Positions 30,617 through 41,800 of a DNA stretch of 64,000 nucleotides are shown piece after piece. The stretch is taken from NCBI GenBank assembly GCA_024694365.1, contig JAILJX010000072.1:17048-81047 (forward strand). Reading direction: 5' to 3'. Each line of letters starts with the position of its first letter. Within the stretch, counting starts at the first letter, position 1. Source of the stretch: Kiritimatiellia bacterium. Its GTDB lineage: Bacteria; Verrucomicrobiota; Kiritimatiellia; RFP12; UBA1067. A program made the translations under genes and the position numbers. The notes under the pieces are model-generated. The model saw only the letters and a program-made list of their open reading frames with translations. It was not told the origin of the DNA and ran no database searches.

Positions 30617-31452
30617 AGATCGGCTCCGTTTTTCTGTGGTTTGGGGAGGATCTTCGCCATCCATCCGGACGCCGTCTGCAGGAAGCTGCGGTCGTCCTTG
30701 CCGTTTGATATCGCCTTGCGCACCCAGCGTGTGACCGGCGCCTTGATCTGGTCGGACGGCCCGTCATAGCGGTAGAGCCTCCCGTTGTGTGCGATGGAGA
30801 TCGTCCCCCTCTCCTCGGATACGACGACGACAAGAGCATCGGTTTCTTCGGAAAGGCCCACCGCAGCCCTGTGCCGCATGCCGCTCCGGATGAGGTCCGG
30901 GTTGTTTGATACCGGGAATATGCAGTGGGCTGATGAAATTCTTCCGCCTCTAAGCACGACTCCGCCATCGTGAAGGGGAAGCGGCGGAGTGAAGATGCTC
31001 GTTACGAGCTCGCTTGAGAATGCTGCGTCCGTCTTCACGCCGGTCTCTTCGTAGCCCCTGAGTGAAATGCCCCGTTCGAAAGCGAAAAGGGCGCCCATGC
31101 GTGCAGCGGAGAGCATTATGAGCGTCTCCGTGAACGACTCGGGCGTCAGTTTGCCGTCGCTGCGCGAGCGCACCTTGTCGAAGTTTCCCAGGGCGCCGAC
31201 CGCAGACAGCATCCGTCTTATCTCAGGCTGGAATATTATTACTGTGGAGAACGCGAGATAGAACAGTATGTATTTGATTATGAACGCAAGCACGTAGAAG
31301 TTGAACAGATACGTCGACAGCGCCAAGATTGTCGTGAGTATGCCGACCCCCATCAGCGCCTGGCCGAAACGCGAACCTCGAGCGCCCTTGAGAATCGCAT
31401 AGATCGCAAGGTAGATGATGAATATCTGAAGGATCGCGGAAACGTATCCCAT
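30613..31452 (-). CDS. cdaA: Diadenylate cyclase CdaA (c-di-AMP synthase)
   Basis: A 279-residue protein of normal CdaA length. Three N-terminal membrane helices are followed by a DAC domain containing the ATP-binding pair: LPLHDGGVV (residues 158-166) and RHRAAVGLSE (from residue 193). The first motif is normally DGA; here it is DGG. CdaA makes the second messenger c-di-AMP, which controls potassium uptake and cell-wall homeostasis. It follows ftsH directly, without a spacer, and precedes the one-helix YbbR-like gene. Confidence 0.92.
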   Translation of the reverse strand: MGYVSAILQIFIIYLAIYAILKGARGSRFGQALMGVGILTTILALSTYLFNFYVLAFIIKYILFYLAFSTVIIFQPEIRRMLSAVGALGNFDKVRSRSDGKLTPESFTETLIMLSAARMGALFAFERGISLRGYEETGVKTDAAFSSELVTSIFTPPLPLHDGGVVLRGGRISSAHCIFPVSNNPDLIRSGMRHRAAVGLSEETDALVVVVSEERGTISIAHNGRLYRYDGPSDQIKAPVTRWVRKAISNGKDDRSFLQTASGWMAKILPKPQKNGADL

Positions 31453-33387
31453 TTACGGCTCTCCTTTCTGGGATTCTGCGTCGGGCGGATTTTCCGTCTT
31501 CTCCTTCGCGAGGCCGAGAAGCTCCTCGACATCCCGCCCGTCCATGGTCTCCTTTTCGAGAAGGGCTTTGGCGAGCGTTTCAAGACGGTCGCGGTTTTCG
31601 CCTATGAGTTTCTCCGCCTTCGCGTACGCATCCGATATCAGTCTGGACACTTCCGCATCGATGGCGCGGGACGTTTCCTCGCTGAACGCCGGCGGAAGTT
31701 CGGCTACCGTGAACGCACCCTGCTCCTTGAACGCCTGGAAGCCGAACCTTTCGCTCATGCCGTAGGTGCATACCATCTTGCGCGCGGTGTCCGTTGCCTG
31801 TGCGATGTCCATCGCCGCTCCTGTGGAAAGCTCCCCTGTGAAGAGCTTTTCCGCAATGCGTCCGCCGCACATCACGACAAGTTCGTCGAGGAAGTGGGAT
31901 TTCGTGCGGTTGAGGACATCTTTTTCGGGAAGGGACATGGTCGCTCCGAGGGCGCGCCCGCGCGGGATGATGGTGACTTTGTGGAGAGGGTCGGTGTTCT
32001 TCAGGAGAAGTTGCAGAAGGGCGTGCCCGGATTCGTGCCAGGCGGTGATTTCCCTGTCGTTCTGCGAATATCCCGCAGATTTCCTCTCCCGTCCCCAAAG
32101 AATCTTGTCCCGAGCCTCGTCCAGCGTGGCCATGTCGACGGCGTCGAGCTTTTTTCTTACGGCCATGAGCGCGGCCTCGTTGAGAAGGTTTGCGAGATCT
32201 GCGCCGGAAAATCCCGGCGTTCCGCGCGCAACGCGCTTTAGATCGGCGTCAGGTCCGAATTTTATCTTTTTCCCGTGAAGGGCGAGTATCTCCTCGCGTC
32301 CTTTCAGGGTTGGAAGCTCTACAACGACTTGGCGGTCGAATCTGCCCGGTCTGAGAAGCGCGGCGTCAAGCGTGTCGGGCCGGTTGGTGGCGGCTATGAC
32401 TATAACGCCTTCGTTCGCATCGAATCCGTCCATCTCGACAAGCATCGTATTCAGGGTCTGTTCGTATGCGTGGGACCCTCCGATGGCGCCAGCCCCGGTC
32501 CGCTTCATTCCGATGGAGTCGATTTCGTCTATGAACACGATGCACGGCGCCCGCTTTTTCGCTTCCGCAAACATGTCTCGCATGCGGCTTGCGCCGACGC
32601 CTACGAACATCTCTTCGAAATCGCTTCCGGAAATCGCGAAGAAGGGGACGCCCGCTTCGCCGGCGATCGCGCGTGCAAGAAGGGTCTTGCCCGTTCCGGG
32701 AGGGCCTACCAGCAGCACTCCTTTTGGGATTCTGCCTCCGAGTTTCCTGAATCCATCGGGCGCCTTGAGAAATTCGACTATTTCCTGCACCTCTTCCTTT
32801 GCTTCGTCGACCCCCGCTACGTCAGTGAACGTCGCGCGCTTCTTCTCCTCCTTTCCGGTGAGCATCTTTGCGCGAGACTTGCCCATTCCGAACGGTCCTC
32901 CGTCTCCGCCCATCCGACGCGCGAACAGCCAGTAGAAAAGGAATATCGATCCGCCGAAGAAGAGGATGTTCATGAGGAAAGGCGACATTGCGCTTTCGAC
33001 GGTTTTGACCTTCACTTTAATCTCCCGGGCCTGGAGATCCTCCATGAGTTTTTCGTTCTCTCCCGGGACCAGCGGGACGGTGAACTTCGTGCGTTTTTCC
33101 CGCGGCTCCTCTTCTCCTGATGACGGATTTTTCGTCTTTTCCGATTCTGTCCATTCGCCTTCGAGACGGGTCGTCCCGCTGTCGCGGTCGACAATGCGCA
33201 CAAGAGCCCCCTCGGCAAGGGACTTTCCGGTTGCGGTCTGGTTGTCGACCGCATTGAGAAATTCAAGCACCGTCAACTCTTCTGGTTTTGACGAAACCGA
33301 ATTCAGCTTGTAGAACGCCAGTACGACGAGGCCGACAAGAGCGATGAGCAGCCACGGGCGCGCGGCGCCTTGATTCTTTTTGTCCAT
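31453..33387 (-). CDS. ftsH: ATP-dependent zinc metalloprotease FtsH
   Basis: A 644-residue membrane protease. It starts at 33387 (MDKKNQ); the longer frame runs through the promoter. Two N-terminal helices flank a periplasmic domain. AAA+ motifs are [25 protein letters not shown] and the second-region arginines; the zinc site is HESGH in [10 protein letters not shown]. FtsH degrades misfolded membrane and regulatory proteins. The TATAAT box ends 7 nt before the ATG, so the long ftsH-to-nuclease operon is predicted to begin with a leaderless message. Confidence 0.95.
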   Translation of the reverse strand: MDKKNQGAARPWLLIALVGLVVLAFYKLNSVSSKPEELTVLEFLNAVDNQTATGKSLAEGALVRIVDRDSGTTRLEGEWTESEKTKNPSSGEEEPREKRTKFTVPLVPGENEKLMEDLQAREIKVKVKTVESAMSPFLMNILFFGGSIFLFYWLFARRMGGDGGPFGMGKSRAKMLTGKEEKKRATFTDVAGVDEAKEEVQEIVEFLKAPDGFRKLGGRIPKGVLLVGPPGTGKTLLARAIAGEAGVPFFAISGSDFEEMFVGVGASRMRDMFAEAKKRAPCIVFIDEIDSIGMKRTGAGAIGGSHAYEQTLNTMLVEMDGFDANEGVIVIAATNRPDTLDAALLRPGRFDRQVVVELPTLKGREEILALHGKKIKFGPDADLKRVARGTPGFSGADLANLLNEAALMAVRKKLDAVDMATLDEARDKILWGRERKSAGYSQNDREITAWHESGHALLQLLLKNTDPLHKVTIIPRGRALGATMSLPEKDVLNRTKSHFLDELVVMCGGRIAEKLFTGELSTGAAMDIAQATDTARKMVCTYGMSERFGFQAFKEQGAFTVAELPPAFSEETSRAIDAEVSRLISDAYAKAEKLIGENRDRLETLAKALLEKETMDGRDVEELLGLAKEKTENPPDAESQKGEP

Positions 33388-33394
33388 GCAGAAG

Positions 33395-33408
33395 ATTATA
33401 CCAAAAAA
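33395..33408 (-). promoter_or_regulatory. Extended -10 promoter of ftsH operon (leaderless)
   Basis: The minus strand reads TTTTTTGGTATAAT, with TATAAT at 33400-33395. The gap to the ATG is 7 nt. No -35 match. Confidence 0.78.
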
Positions 33409-33509
33409 GACGTTGTCTTTGCGCATGAAATTGCAACTATTTCGCGCGCACGCGTTTTATTTGCTCGCACGCGCGAGAGGCTCGTCATTTACAGTTTCGT
33501 CGGAGAATG

Positions 33510-33524
33510 TTGCCGAAGTGGCAA
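33510..33524. repeat. Inverted repeat at the sdaA promoter (possible operator)
   Basis: TTGCC-GAAGT-GGCAA; the right arm sits where a -35 would lie for the sdaA TATAAT at 33542. Position favours a regulator site, but a single 5-bp-arm repeat is weak evidence. Confidence 0.35.
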
Positions 33525-33534
33525 TTTCGTCAAC

Positions 33535-33547
33535 TTTTTGATATAAT
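33535..33547 (+). promoter_or_regulatory. Extended -10 promoter of sdaA
   Basis: TTTTTGATATAAT with TATAAT at 33542-33547 preceded by TGA. The gap to the ATG at 33577 is 29 nt and contains AAGGAGG (33564-33570), a strong ribosome site. The 189-nt region between ftsH and sdaA otherwise shows only CG-rich alternations. Confidence 0.75.
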
Positions 33548-33576
33548 TCATGCCCAATATCCACAAGGAGGAATAC

Positions 33577-34773
33577 ATGGAGTCTTTGAGGGAAATCTAC
33601 AGAATAGGACCCGGTCCAAGCTCGAGCCATACGATGGGGCCCGCCCGCGCAGCTGCAATCTACCGCGCCCGGAATCAAGGCGCCGTGCGATTTCGCGTCA
33701 CGCTTTACGGCAGCCTTGCGGCGACGGGCCGCGGACATCTTACCGATGAGGCTGTGATGCAGTCTCTCGGCAAAGATGCGACGGAAATCGTTTGGCTGCC
33801 GGAATCGCCCCTCCCTGCGCATCCCAACGGATTGAAATTCGAATCCTGGGATGCGGACGGAGCCGAACTCCCTTCGTGGGTCTGCTACTCCATCGGCGGC
33901 GGTGCCTTGCGCGAAGACGGCGGGTCGGCCGAGACAAAGGATGTGTACCCGTTCGCCAACATGGCTGAAATACTCGCCAAATGCGCATCTTCCGGACTTC
34001 CCATGTGGCAGCTTGTCGAAGACGCGGAAGGCAGCGACATAGTCGATCACCTGGAAAATGTTCTCCGTCGCATGGAGTCGGCCATGGAATGCGGTCTCAG
34101 GCGCGATGGCGTTCTCCCCGGCGGACTCAGGTTGCCTCGGCGCGCGAGGTCTCTGTATCTAAAAGCCAGGCTCCAGGATGCCAACTTCCGCAGAACAGGA
34201 CTTGTTTCGGCATATGCGACTGCCGTGAGCGAGGAGAATGCAAGCCTCGGAACGGTCGTGACAGCCCCCACATGCGGCAGTTGCGGCGTTCTGCCCGCCG
34301 TTTTGCGCTATCTTCGCGAGACTTTGGGCTGCGAGAAGGCCGAACTCGTCCATGCTTTGGAAATCGCCGGGCTTTTCGGCACCGTCGTGAAACAGAACGG
34401 GTCCATTTCCGGCGCCGAGGTGGGCTGCCAGGGTGAAATCGGCGTCGCTTGCGCGATGGCCGCTGCCGCTGCCGCGTACCTCTATGGAGGAACCGCGCCG
34501 CAATGCGAAACGGCTGCGGAGATAGGTCTTGAGCACTTCCTTGGACTTACGTGCGATCCGGTGCTGGGCCTTGTGCAGGTTCCGTGCATCGAACGCAACG
34601 CCCTCGCGGCGAATCGTGCGCTTGTCGCGGCCGAGATGGCGCTTCTGTCAGACGGGCGACACCTTGTCTCTTTCGACGATGTCGTGCAGACGATGCTTCA
34701 GACGGGGCACGATCTGCCGTCGCTTTATCGTGAAACCTCTGCCGGCGGGCTCGCCGCCAGAGTCAGGGTCTGA
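33577..34773 (+). CDS. sdaA: L-serine dehydratase, iron-sulfur type, single chain
   Basis: A 398-residue enzyme converting L-serine to pyruvate and ammonia. The N-terminal beta domain begins with the family signature RIGPGPSSSHTMGPARAA. The alpha domain has the iron-sulfur cysteines in APTCGSCGVLPA, GCQGEIGVA and LTCDPV/VPCIERN. ATG 33577 was chosen over 33550 because AAGGAGG lies 6 nt upstream. It is shorter than E. coli SdaA (454), with a compact beta domain. The alpha/beta hydrolase gene follows after 17 nt. Confidence 0.92.
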   Translation: MESLREIYRIGPGPSSSHTMGPARAAAIYRARNQGAVRFRVTLYGSLAATGRGHLTDEAVMQSLGKDATEIVWLPESPLPAHPNGLKFESWDADGAELPSWVCYSIGGGALREDGGSAETKDVYPFANMAEILAKCASSGLPMWQLVEDAEGSDIVDHLENVLRRMESAMECGLRRDGVLPGGLRLPRRARSLYLKARLQDANFRRTGLVSAYATAVSEENASLGTVVTAPTCGSCGVLPAVLRYLRETLGCEKAELVHALEIAGLFGTVVKQNGSISGAEVGCQGEIGVACAMAAAAAAYLYGGTAPQCETAAEIGLEHFLGLTCDPVLGLVQVPCIERNALAANRALVAAEMALLSDGRHLVSFDDVVQTMLQTGHDLPSLYRETSAGGLAARVRV

Positions 34774-34790
34774 AAATCCGCCATTGCGCC

Positions 34791-35624
34791 ATGAAAACAA
34801 TACTTGCCGCATTGGTGGTTTTTGCCGCGATTTCCGCAACGGCGCAGTGTTTGCAATCCGAAAACGAGAAAAAAATTTCCATTCAAGGCCCGAAAGGGAC
34901 GCTTTCGGCGATTGTTCGACTCCCCGCTGCCGTGCAGCCATCCGCAAAACACCCGGTGGCCGTATTATGCCATGGATTCGGCGGCGACAAGTGCGAACGC
35001 GGAGGAATGTTCAGGGAAATTGCGGATGCTCTCGCGAGGCGAGGGGTGGCATCAGTGCGGTTTGACTTCAACGGACACGGGGAGAGTGAAGGGGCGATGC
35101 GAGACATGACGGTCCTCAATGAAATCGAGGACGCAAAACATGTCGTCGAATGGGCCCGGAAGAGACCATGGTGCAACGGAAAGGTTTTTCTGGTAGGGCA
35201 CTCCCAAGGCGGTGTCGTGGCGTCCATGACCGCAGGCGAGCTTGGAGCGTCGGCGATTTCCGGTCTGGTGCTTCTTGCGCCGGCTTGCGTCCTCAAGGAC
35301 GATGCGAGAAGAGGGTGTACGTTCGGGGTCGAGTACGATCCGGAGGATCCGCCGGAAGTCGTGCATCTTCCCGGCGGAAAAGTCATAGGCCGAGAATTCA
35401 TAAAAACCGCCTGCAAACTTCAGATTTTCGAAACGGCGGCAAAGTATCGCGGCCCCTTGTGTCTTATACACGGGACGGGCGATTCCATAGCGAAGACGGA
35501 GCACGTGGAGCGACTCCATGCCGAGCATCCGGGAAGCGAGATGCATCTCATGCCCGGTGACGACCACGGGTTTTCCAGGACGCATGGCGAAGTATGCGAA
35601 ATCGTCGCGGAATTCCTTAAATGA
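34791..35624 (+). CDS. Secreted alpha/beta hydrolase (feruloyl/cinnamoyl esterase-like)
   Basis: A 277-residue protein with a signal peptide (MKTILAALVVFAAISATAQ). The alpha/beta-hydrolase core shows the oxyanion region LCHGFGGDK, FDFNGHGESEG, nucleophile GHSQGG and catalytic His in DDHGFS. These features match small cinnamoyl esterases that release ferulate from plant polysaccharides, which fits the pectin- and glycan-degrading enzymes elsewhere in the window; substrate is inference. No Shine-Dalgarno is evident in the 17-nt gap after sdaA. Confidence 0.78.
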   Translation: MKTILAALVVFAAISATAQCLQSENEKKISIQGPKGTLSAIVRLPAAVQPSAKHPVAVLCHGFGGDKCERGGMFREIADALARRGVASVRFDFNGHGESEGAMRDMTVLNEIEDAKHVVEWARKRPWCNGKVFLVGHSQGGVVASMTAGELGASAISGLVLLAPACVLKDDARRGCTFGVEYDPEDPPEVVHLPGGKVIGREFIKTACKLQIFETAAKYRGPLCLIHGTGDSIAKTEHVERLHAEHPGSEMHLMPGDDHGFSRTHGEVCEIVAEFLK

Positions 35625-35642
35625 TGCCCCGCAATACCGCTG

Positions 35643-35655
35643 TTTTTGGTATAAT
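35643..35655 (+). promoter_or_regulatory. Extended -10 promoter of ileS
   Basis: TTTTTGGTATAAT with TATAAT at 35650-35655. A CCCCGCA block at 35627-35633 sits where a -35 is expected and recurs, at identical spacing, before the gene at 51429. The 35-nt leader contains TAGAGG. It is too short for a T-box. Confidence 0.78.
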
Positions 35656-35690
35656 ATATACCCTTAGACGAAAAAAGGCTAGAGGTATAC

Positions 35691-38600
35691 ATGTTCAAAG
35701 CAGTGTCAAACAAGGTCGCTTTCCCGAAAATGGAGGAAGAGGTTCTCGCGTTTTGGAACGAAAACGCGACATTTGAGAAGTCTCTGAAGAAAAACGAAGG
35801 CAAAGAACGCTACAAATTTTACGACGGGCCTCCGTTTGCGACGGGGCTCCCGCATTACGGGCACCTCTTGGCCGGCATAATCAAGGATATCGTTCCGCGC
35901 TACCAGACGATGCGCGGGAAGTACGTCGAGCGCCGCTTCGGTTGGGATACACATGGCCTTCCGATAGAGGCCCTCGCCCAGGATGCGCTCGGAGTCGCAG
36001 GAGCCCCCGAGATCAAGAAGCTCGGCGTCGACAAGTTCAACGAGCAGTGCCGCTCGATGGTGCTCAAGTATGTTGGCGAATGGCGCAAGACCGTTACGAG
36101 GATGGGGCGGTGGGTCGACTTCGACAACGACTACAAGACGATGAATCCCGAGTTCATGGAGACGATCTGGTGGGTTTTCAAGCAGCTTTGGAACCAGAAT
36201 CGCGTATACAAGTCGCACCGCATCATGCCGTATTCATGGAAGCTCTCGACGCCGCTCTCCAATTTCGAGGCGGGCTCGAACTACAAGGACGTGCAGGACC
36301 CGACGGTAACCGTGAGGACGAAGGCGCTTTCGGCCGAGTCGGAATCGGTGAAGGCGCTCCTCGCGAAAGAGCCAACCGTCTACCTCCTCGTCTGGACGAC
36401 GACCCCGTGGACGCTACCCGAGAACCTCGCGATGTGCGCGGGCGCGAAGATCGACTACGTGGCGGTCCGCGACGTGACGGACGAGGCGAAGCCGGTGTAC
36501 ATACTGGCGAAGGCGAGGCTCGAGGCCGTGTTCAAAAAGCCCGAGCAGTATGAGACTCTCGCCGAATTCAAGGGGACCGAGCTCAAGGGGATGACCTACG
36601 AGCCTATCTTCCCGTACTTCGCCGACAAGGCGGCGGAAGGGGCTTTCAGGGTTTTGAACGACGATTACGTCACGACAGACGACGGCGTCGGGATAGTCCA
36701 CATCGCGCCCGCCTACGGCGAAGACGACTTCCGCGTGTGCAAGGAGGCGGGGATAACGGCGTTCGTCGACCCCTTGGATGATGCGTGCGCATTCACGGAC
36801 GCCCTCCCCGAATACAAGGGACGCTTCTGCAAGGATTGCGACAAGGACCTCATAAAGGCCCTCAAGGCGAGCGGAAAGCTCGTTCACCAGGCGACGATAG
36901 TCCACAGCTATCCCTTCTGCGACAGGACCGACACTCCCCTTATCTACAGGGCGATCGATGCGTGGTACGTGAGGGTCGAAGACCTCCACGAAAGGCTCAA
37001 GAAGAACAATGCGGGAGTGCATTGGACTCCCGACTACGTGGGCGAGAAGCGCTTCGGCAATTGGCTCGAGGAGGCGAGGGACTGGAACATCTCCCGCAAC
37101 CGCTTCTGGGGAAGCTGCATACCCGTGTGGATCAACGACGAGGACCCGGACGACATGATCTGCGTAGGGTCGGTCAAGGAGCTAGAAGAGCTCTCCGGCG
37201 AGAAGGTGACCGACCTCCACAAGCACTTCGTCGACAAGATTGTCATCAAGAAGGACGGCAAAACATACCACAGGACCCCCGAAGTCCTCGACTGCTGGTT
37301 CGAGTCGGGCTCTATGCCCTACGCGCAGCAGCATTATATGGGAACGCACGGGGGCTCTGGCGCCCCCGCACCCTTGCCCGTGGATGAGGAAGTGTCCCGA
37401 TTTTTCCCGGCCGACTTCATCGCCGAGGGGCTTGACCAGACTCGCGGCTGGTTCTATACGCTCATGGTCCTTGGGACCTGCCTCTTCGACAAGAGCCCCT
37501 ACAAGAACGTGATCGTCAACGGCCTCATTCTCGCCGAGGACGGCAAGAAGATGTCGAAGCGCCTCAAGAACTATCCCGACCCCAATCTGATGCTTGATAC
37601 GTACGGGGCCGACGCGATAAGGCTCTACATGATCTATTCGCCCGTCGTGAAGGCGGAGAGCCTGAAGTTCTCGGAAAGCGGCGTAAAGCAGCTCATGCGC
37701 GATCTCCTCATACCGTGGTGGAACGCGTATTCGTTCTTCGTCACCTACGCCAACGTCGACGGCTTCGCGGAGAAGGAAGTGACTCTCCCCGACTCGAAGA
37801 ACGTCCTCGACCGTTGGATTGTCTCTTCGATGGAGACCTTGATCGCTGACGTCACGGCGGCGATGGACGCTTACGACCTGCAGAAATCTGTGAGGCCGTT
37901 CGTCAAGTTCATCGAAGACTTGACCAACTGGTACATAAGACGCAGTCGCCGCCGCTTCTGGAAGTCGACGAACGACACCGACAAGCTCGACGCCTACAGG
38001 ACATTGAGGTATGTGCTCGTCCAGCTCGCGAAGGTCGCCGCTCCCTTCACTCCGTTCATCGCGGAGGAGATATACCGCAATCTGAAGGGCGAGAGCGATC
38101 CCGAATCGGTCCATCTTTGCGACTTCCCGACCGCGAACGCCGCCGCGCGCGACCTCGACCTCGAGCGCCGCATGGCCGACGTGCAGGCCGCGGTCGAGCT
38201 TGGCCGCCGCTTGAGGGCCGACAACGATCTCAAGGTCCGTCAGCCGCTCTCCGCGCTCAAGATAGCGGGCGGCGACGTGAAGGGCCTCGAAGAGCTCATC
38301 GAAGACGAGCTCAACGTGAAGCGCGTCGATTTGATAGCCGACGAAACCGAGCTTTGCAACGTGAGCTACAAGGCCAACTTCAAGACGCTCGGCAAAAAGT
38401 GCGGGCCGAAGATGAAGGCGGTAGCTTCGGCGATAGCGGGATTGAAGGATTTCTCCGGTTCGGCGACGATAGAAGGCGTCGAAATAACGGTCGATGACGT
38501 CCTCGTCACCCGCTCGCCGAAGGAAGGGCTCGTCGTAGCTTCGCTCGGGAATGTCGTCGTTGGACTCGAAACCGCGCTTACCCCCGCGCTTGTCGCCGAG

Positions 38601-38840
38601 GGCAATGCGCGCGAATTCGTCTCGCACGTCCAGTCCATGCGCAAGGAGGCCGATTTCGAAGTCACCCAGCGCATCAGGCTCACGGTCGAGACCGACGATG
38701 AACTCAAGGCCGCCATCGAGGCCCACCGCGACTATGCGATGGCCGAGACGCTCGCAGTCGAACTTGCCTTCGCCCCGTGCGCAGGCGCTGAAACTGGACT
38801 CAACGGTCACAAGGCGAAAATCGCCATTGCAACAAGCTGA
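35691..38840 (+). CDS. ileS: Isoleucyl-tRNA synthetase
   Basis: A 1049-residue class I synthetase. It has the HIGH motif in LPHYGHLLAG, the editing domain (TTPWTLPENLAM), GLDQTRGWFYTL, and KMSKR in EDGKKMSKRLKNYPD. The length and the HYGH form of the motif match the long, eukaryote-like type (IleRS2) seen in some bacteria, often linked to mupirocin tolerance. It charges tRNA-Ile in the cytoplasm. The GH2 gene follows 31 nt later without a visible promoter, an unlikely operon partner. Confidence 0.95.
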   Translation: MFKAVSNKVAFPKMEEEVLAFWNENATFEKSLKKNEGKERYKFYDGPPFATGLPHYGHLLAGIIKDIVPRYQTMRGKYVERRFGWDTHGLPIEALAQDALGVAGAPEIKKLGVDKFNEQCRSMVLKYVGEWRKTVTRMGRWVDFDNDYKTMNPEFMETIWWVFKQLWNQNRVYKSHRIMPYSWKLSTPLSNFEAGSNYKDVQDPTVTVRTKALSAESESVKALLAKEPTVYLLVWTTTPWTLPENLAMCAGAKIDYVAVRDVTDEAKPVYILAKARLEAVFKKPEQYETLAEFKGTELKGMTYEPIFPYFADKAAEGAFRVLNDDYVTTDDGVGIVHIAPAYGEDDFRVCKEAGITAFVDPLDDACAFTDALPEYKGRFCKDCDKDLIKALKASGKLVHQATIVHSYPFCDRTDTPLIYRAIDAWYVRVEDLHERLKKNNAGVHWTPDYVGEKRFGNWLEEARDWNISRNRFWGSCIPVWINDEDPDDMICVGSVKELEELSGEKVTDLHKHFVDKIVIKKDGKTYHRTPEVLDCWFESGSMPYAQQHYMGTHGGSGAPAPLPVDEEVSRFFPADFIAEGLDQTRGWFYTLMVLGTCLFDKSPYKNVIVNGLILAEDGKKMSKRLKNYPDPNLMLDTYGADAIRLYMIYSPVVKAESLKFSESGVKQLMRDLLIPWWNAYSFFVTYANVDGFAEKEVTLPDSKNVLDRWIVSSMETLIADVTAAMDAYDLQKSVRPFVKFIEDLTNWYIRRSRRRFWKSTNDTDKLDAYRTLRYVLVQLAKVAAPFTPFIAEEIYRNLKGESDPESVHLCDFPTANAAARDLDLERRMADVQAAVELGRRLRADNDLKVRQPLSALKIAGGDVKGLEELIEDELNVKRVDLIADETELCNVSYKANFKTLGKKCGPKMKAVASAIAGLKDFSGSATIEGVEITVDDVLVTRSPKEGLVVASLGNVVVGLETALTPALVAEGNAREFVSHVQSMRKEADFEVTQRIRLTVETDDELKAAIEAHRDYAMAETLAVELAFAPCAGAETGLNGHKAKIAIATS

Positions 38841-38871
38841 AACAACTCTTGACAAGGAGAAGGGGGATTAT

Positions 38872-41800
38872 ATGAAATTCATGATGAGCACGCTAGCCAC
38901 AGCCGCGCTTACCGGTGCCTTTGCGGCGCAGCCGACGGGTACGGAGTGGAAAGAGCCTGAAAACCTTTCGTTTGGCCGCGAAGAGAGGCGCTCGGCATTT
39001 TCGAGCTTCGATACGCTCGAGTCGGCCTTGAAGATTCTGCCCGAGTATTCGGAGCGGACGATCACGCTCGACTCGGATACGGCGTGGAAGTTCAAGTGGT
39101 CGAAAGACCCGGCGTTGCGTCCCGTCGGCTTCGAAAAGCCCTCGTACGACGTCTCGGGATGGGATACGATCAAGGTCCCCTGCTCCTGGCAGGCGTATGG
39201 AGCGAACGACAATGGCGGCTGGGGAACGCCGATCTACACGAATCAGACGTATCCCTTCAAACGCGATCAGCCTGACGTGATGGGCGAGCCGCCGAAGGAC
39301 TGGACGGCATACGACGCGCGCAATCCAGTCGGTTCCTATCGCCGCGATTTCGAAGTGCCCGAGAAGTGGAACGGACAGGAAATCTTCCTTAAGTTCGACG
39401 CGGTCGATTCTTTCTTCTATCTTTGGGTGAACGGAGAATACGTCGGCTTTTCGAAGGACTCGCGCAATCCCGCCGAATTCAACGTCACGAAGTTAGTGAA
39501 GCCCGGAAAGAACGTCGTCGCGCTTGAAGTCTATCGCTATTCCGACGCGTCGTATCTTGAAGACCAGGACATGTTCCGCCTCTCCGGCATCGCCCGCTCG
39601 ACTTGGCTCCTCGCAAGGCCGAAGCAGGAATACATACGTGATTTCACGGTAACTCCAAGGCCTGTAGACAAGGCGAATCTGAATGGCGACTGGGTGCTTG
39701 ACGTGCGCGCCGACGTTGTCGGCGCGAGCGGAACATCTGTCAGTGCCAAGCTCTACGACATGGATGGCAATCAGGTCGAGACTGCTGCAGAAGGCCTTTC
39801 GCTCCGCGTCAAATCGCCCAAGCTTTGGAGCGCCGAGAAGCCCAACTGCTACAAGCTGGTGCTGAAGTGCGGATCGGAATACGTCTCCTGCCTTGTCGGC
39901 TTCCGCACATCCGAAATCCGTGACGGACGCTACTGCTTCAACAACGAGAAGATCAAGCTCCGCGGCGTGAACAGGCACGAGAGCGATCCGATGTATGGTC
40001 ATTTCGTTCCTCGTGCCGTGCAGGAGAAGGACATCCGACTCATGAAGGAGGCGAACGTCAATCATGTTCGCAACTCTCACTACCCGCAGGACGACTACTT
40101 CTACTACCTCTGCGACATTTACGGCATCTACGTGATGGACGAGGCGAACGTGGAGTCGCACGGCTACTACTACGGCGAGGCGTCGCTTTCGCACCGCCCC
40201 GAGTGGGAGAAGGCGACCGTTGCGCGCAATCTCGACATGGTCGCGAGAAACCGCAACCATCCTTGCGTCACGATGTGGTCGCTGGGCAACGAGGCGGGCC
40301 CGGGAGAAAACTTCCTGGCTGCGGCGAACGCGATCCGCGAGGCCGACACGTCGCGCCCCCTCCAGTACGAGCGCGACAACTCGGTCGTCGACATGGACTC
40401 CAACCAGTACCCCGGCGTCGACTGGGTGAAGTGGAAAGCGGGCGACCACAATGCGAAAAAGCCGTTCTACATCTCCGAGTATGCGCACAACATGTGCAAT
40501 GCGATGGGGAATTTGAAGGATTATCAGGACGCGATCGAGTCCTCGGATGTCATTCTCGGCGCGGCGATATGGGACTGGGTCGATCAGGGACTCTGGAAGA
40601 AGAACAAGGACGGCAAGATGATCCTCGCATACGGCGGCGACTTTGGCGACAAGCCGAATGATGGACTCTTCGTCATGAACGGCACGATCTTCTCCGACCG
40701 CACCGTCCAGCCCGGCTACTGCGAAGTGAAGCACGTCTTCCAGCCGTTCAAGTTCGAGCTTTCCGATGACAAGAAGTCGGTGAAGATAACGAACCTCAAC
40801 TATTTCAAGGGGACGGAGAACCTGGAGCTCGTCGTCTGCGCGGTGAAAGACGGCGTGAGGACGGAGGACGGATTTGTCGTGAAGACGCCCGCGATACCGC
40901 CTCGCGGATCGAAAACTTTTGCGCTTCCGAAGCTTCCCCCTGCGGCCGTTTGGTCGACGGGAGCCGTGTTCGAGCTTAGGCTCAAGGGCGAGGAGGGGCT
41001 TCTCGAAACCCGCCACATCGTAGCGAGTGAGCAGTTCGACTTCCCCGTGGCCGTTCCTGGCGCCGTGCCTCCGAGGAATGGCAAGGTGAAGTTCGATGAC
41101 GACGGAAAGACGATCACGTTTGGCTGCGCGAACAACCATTCTCCTGAGTCGCCGATTACGGCCACCTTCGACAAATCTTCGGGCGCGCTCGTTTCGTACA
41201 AAAAGTGCGGCAAAGAGCTCCTCGCGGGCCCCATGGTCGTTGACGCGTTCCGTGCGCCCGTATCGAACGAGGCTGGCCTCGGAAGGCGCTGGCTCGAGGC
41301 GGGACTCGACGATCTCGTCGCGACGGCCGAGTCCATTTCGCCCGTGACGGGGAATCCCGGCGGCTCGAAGTCGGTGACGATCGTCTCGGATGTGCGCGGG
41401 CGCAATTCGAAGCCGCAGTCGCCTCGCTTCATGGTAGCGCAGAAGTGGACATTCTTCCCCGACGGCACGCTCGCCTGCCAGAGCGAGATCCGTCCGCGCG
41501 GGAGGGTGATGGAGCTCGCGAGAATCGGCTACAGGCTTCCGCTCGCAGCCTCAAATAAGCTCGCATACCTCGGTAAGGGTCCCTTCGAGAACTATGCCGA
41601 CCGCAAGAGCGGCGCGTTCTTCGGAAGCTACCTTGCTTCTCCTCTCCAGACGATCGAGCAGTACGCGATGCCCCAGGATATGGGGAACCGCGAAGGTGCC
41701 GTTATGGTCTCTCTCGATGATTTGACCGTCAAGACTCTCGGCGAGCCTTTCGCGTTTTCGGCGATTCCATATTCGCCGAAGGAAATCGTGGGCGCGAAGC

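Noticed and set aside
35656..35690. T-box riboswitch ahead of ileS
   Set aside because: Only 35 nt separate the -10 from the ATG, too short for a T-box leader.
38850..38871. TTGACA before the GH2 gene as a separate promoter
   Set aside because: TTGACA occurs at about 38850, but no -10 can fit within the remaining 20 bases before the ATG; it overlaps the ribosome site region.
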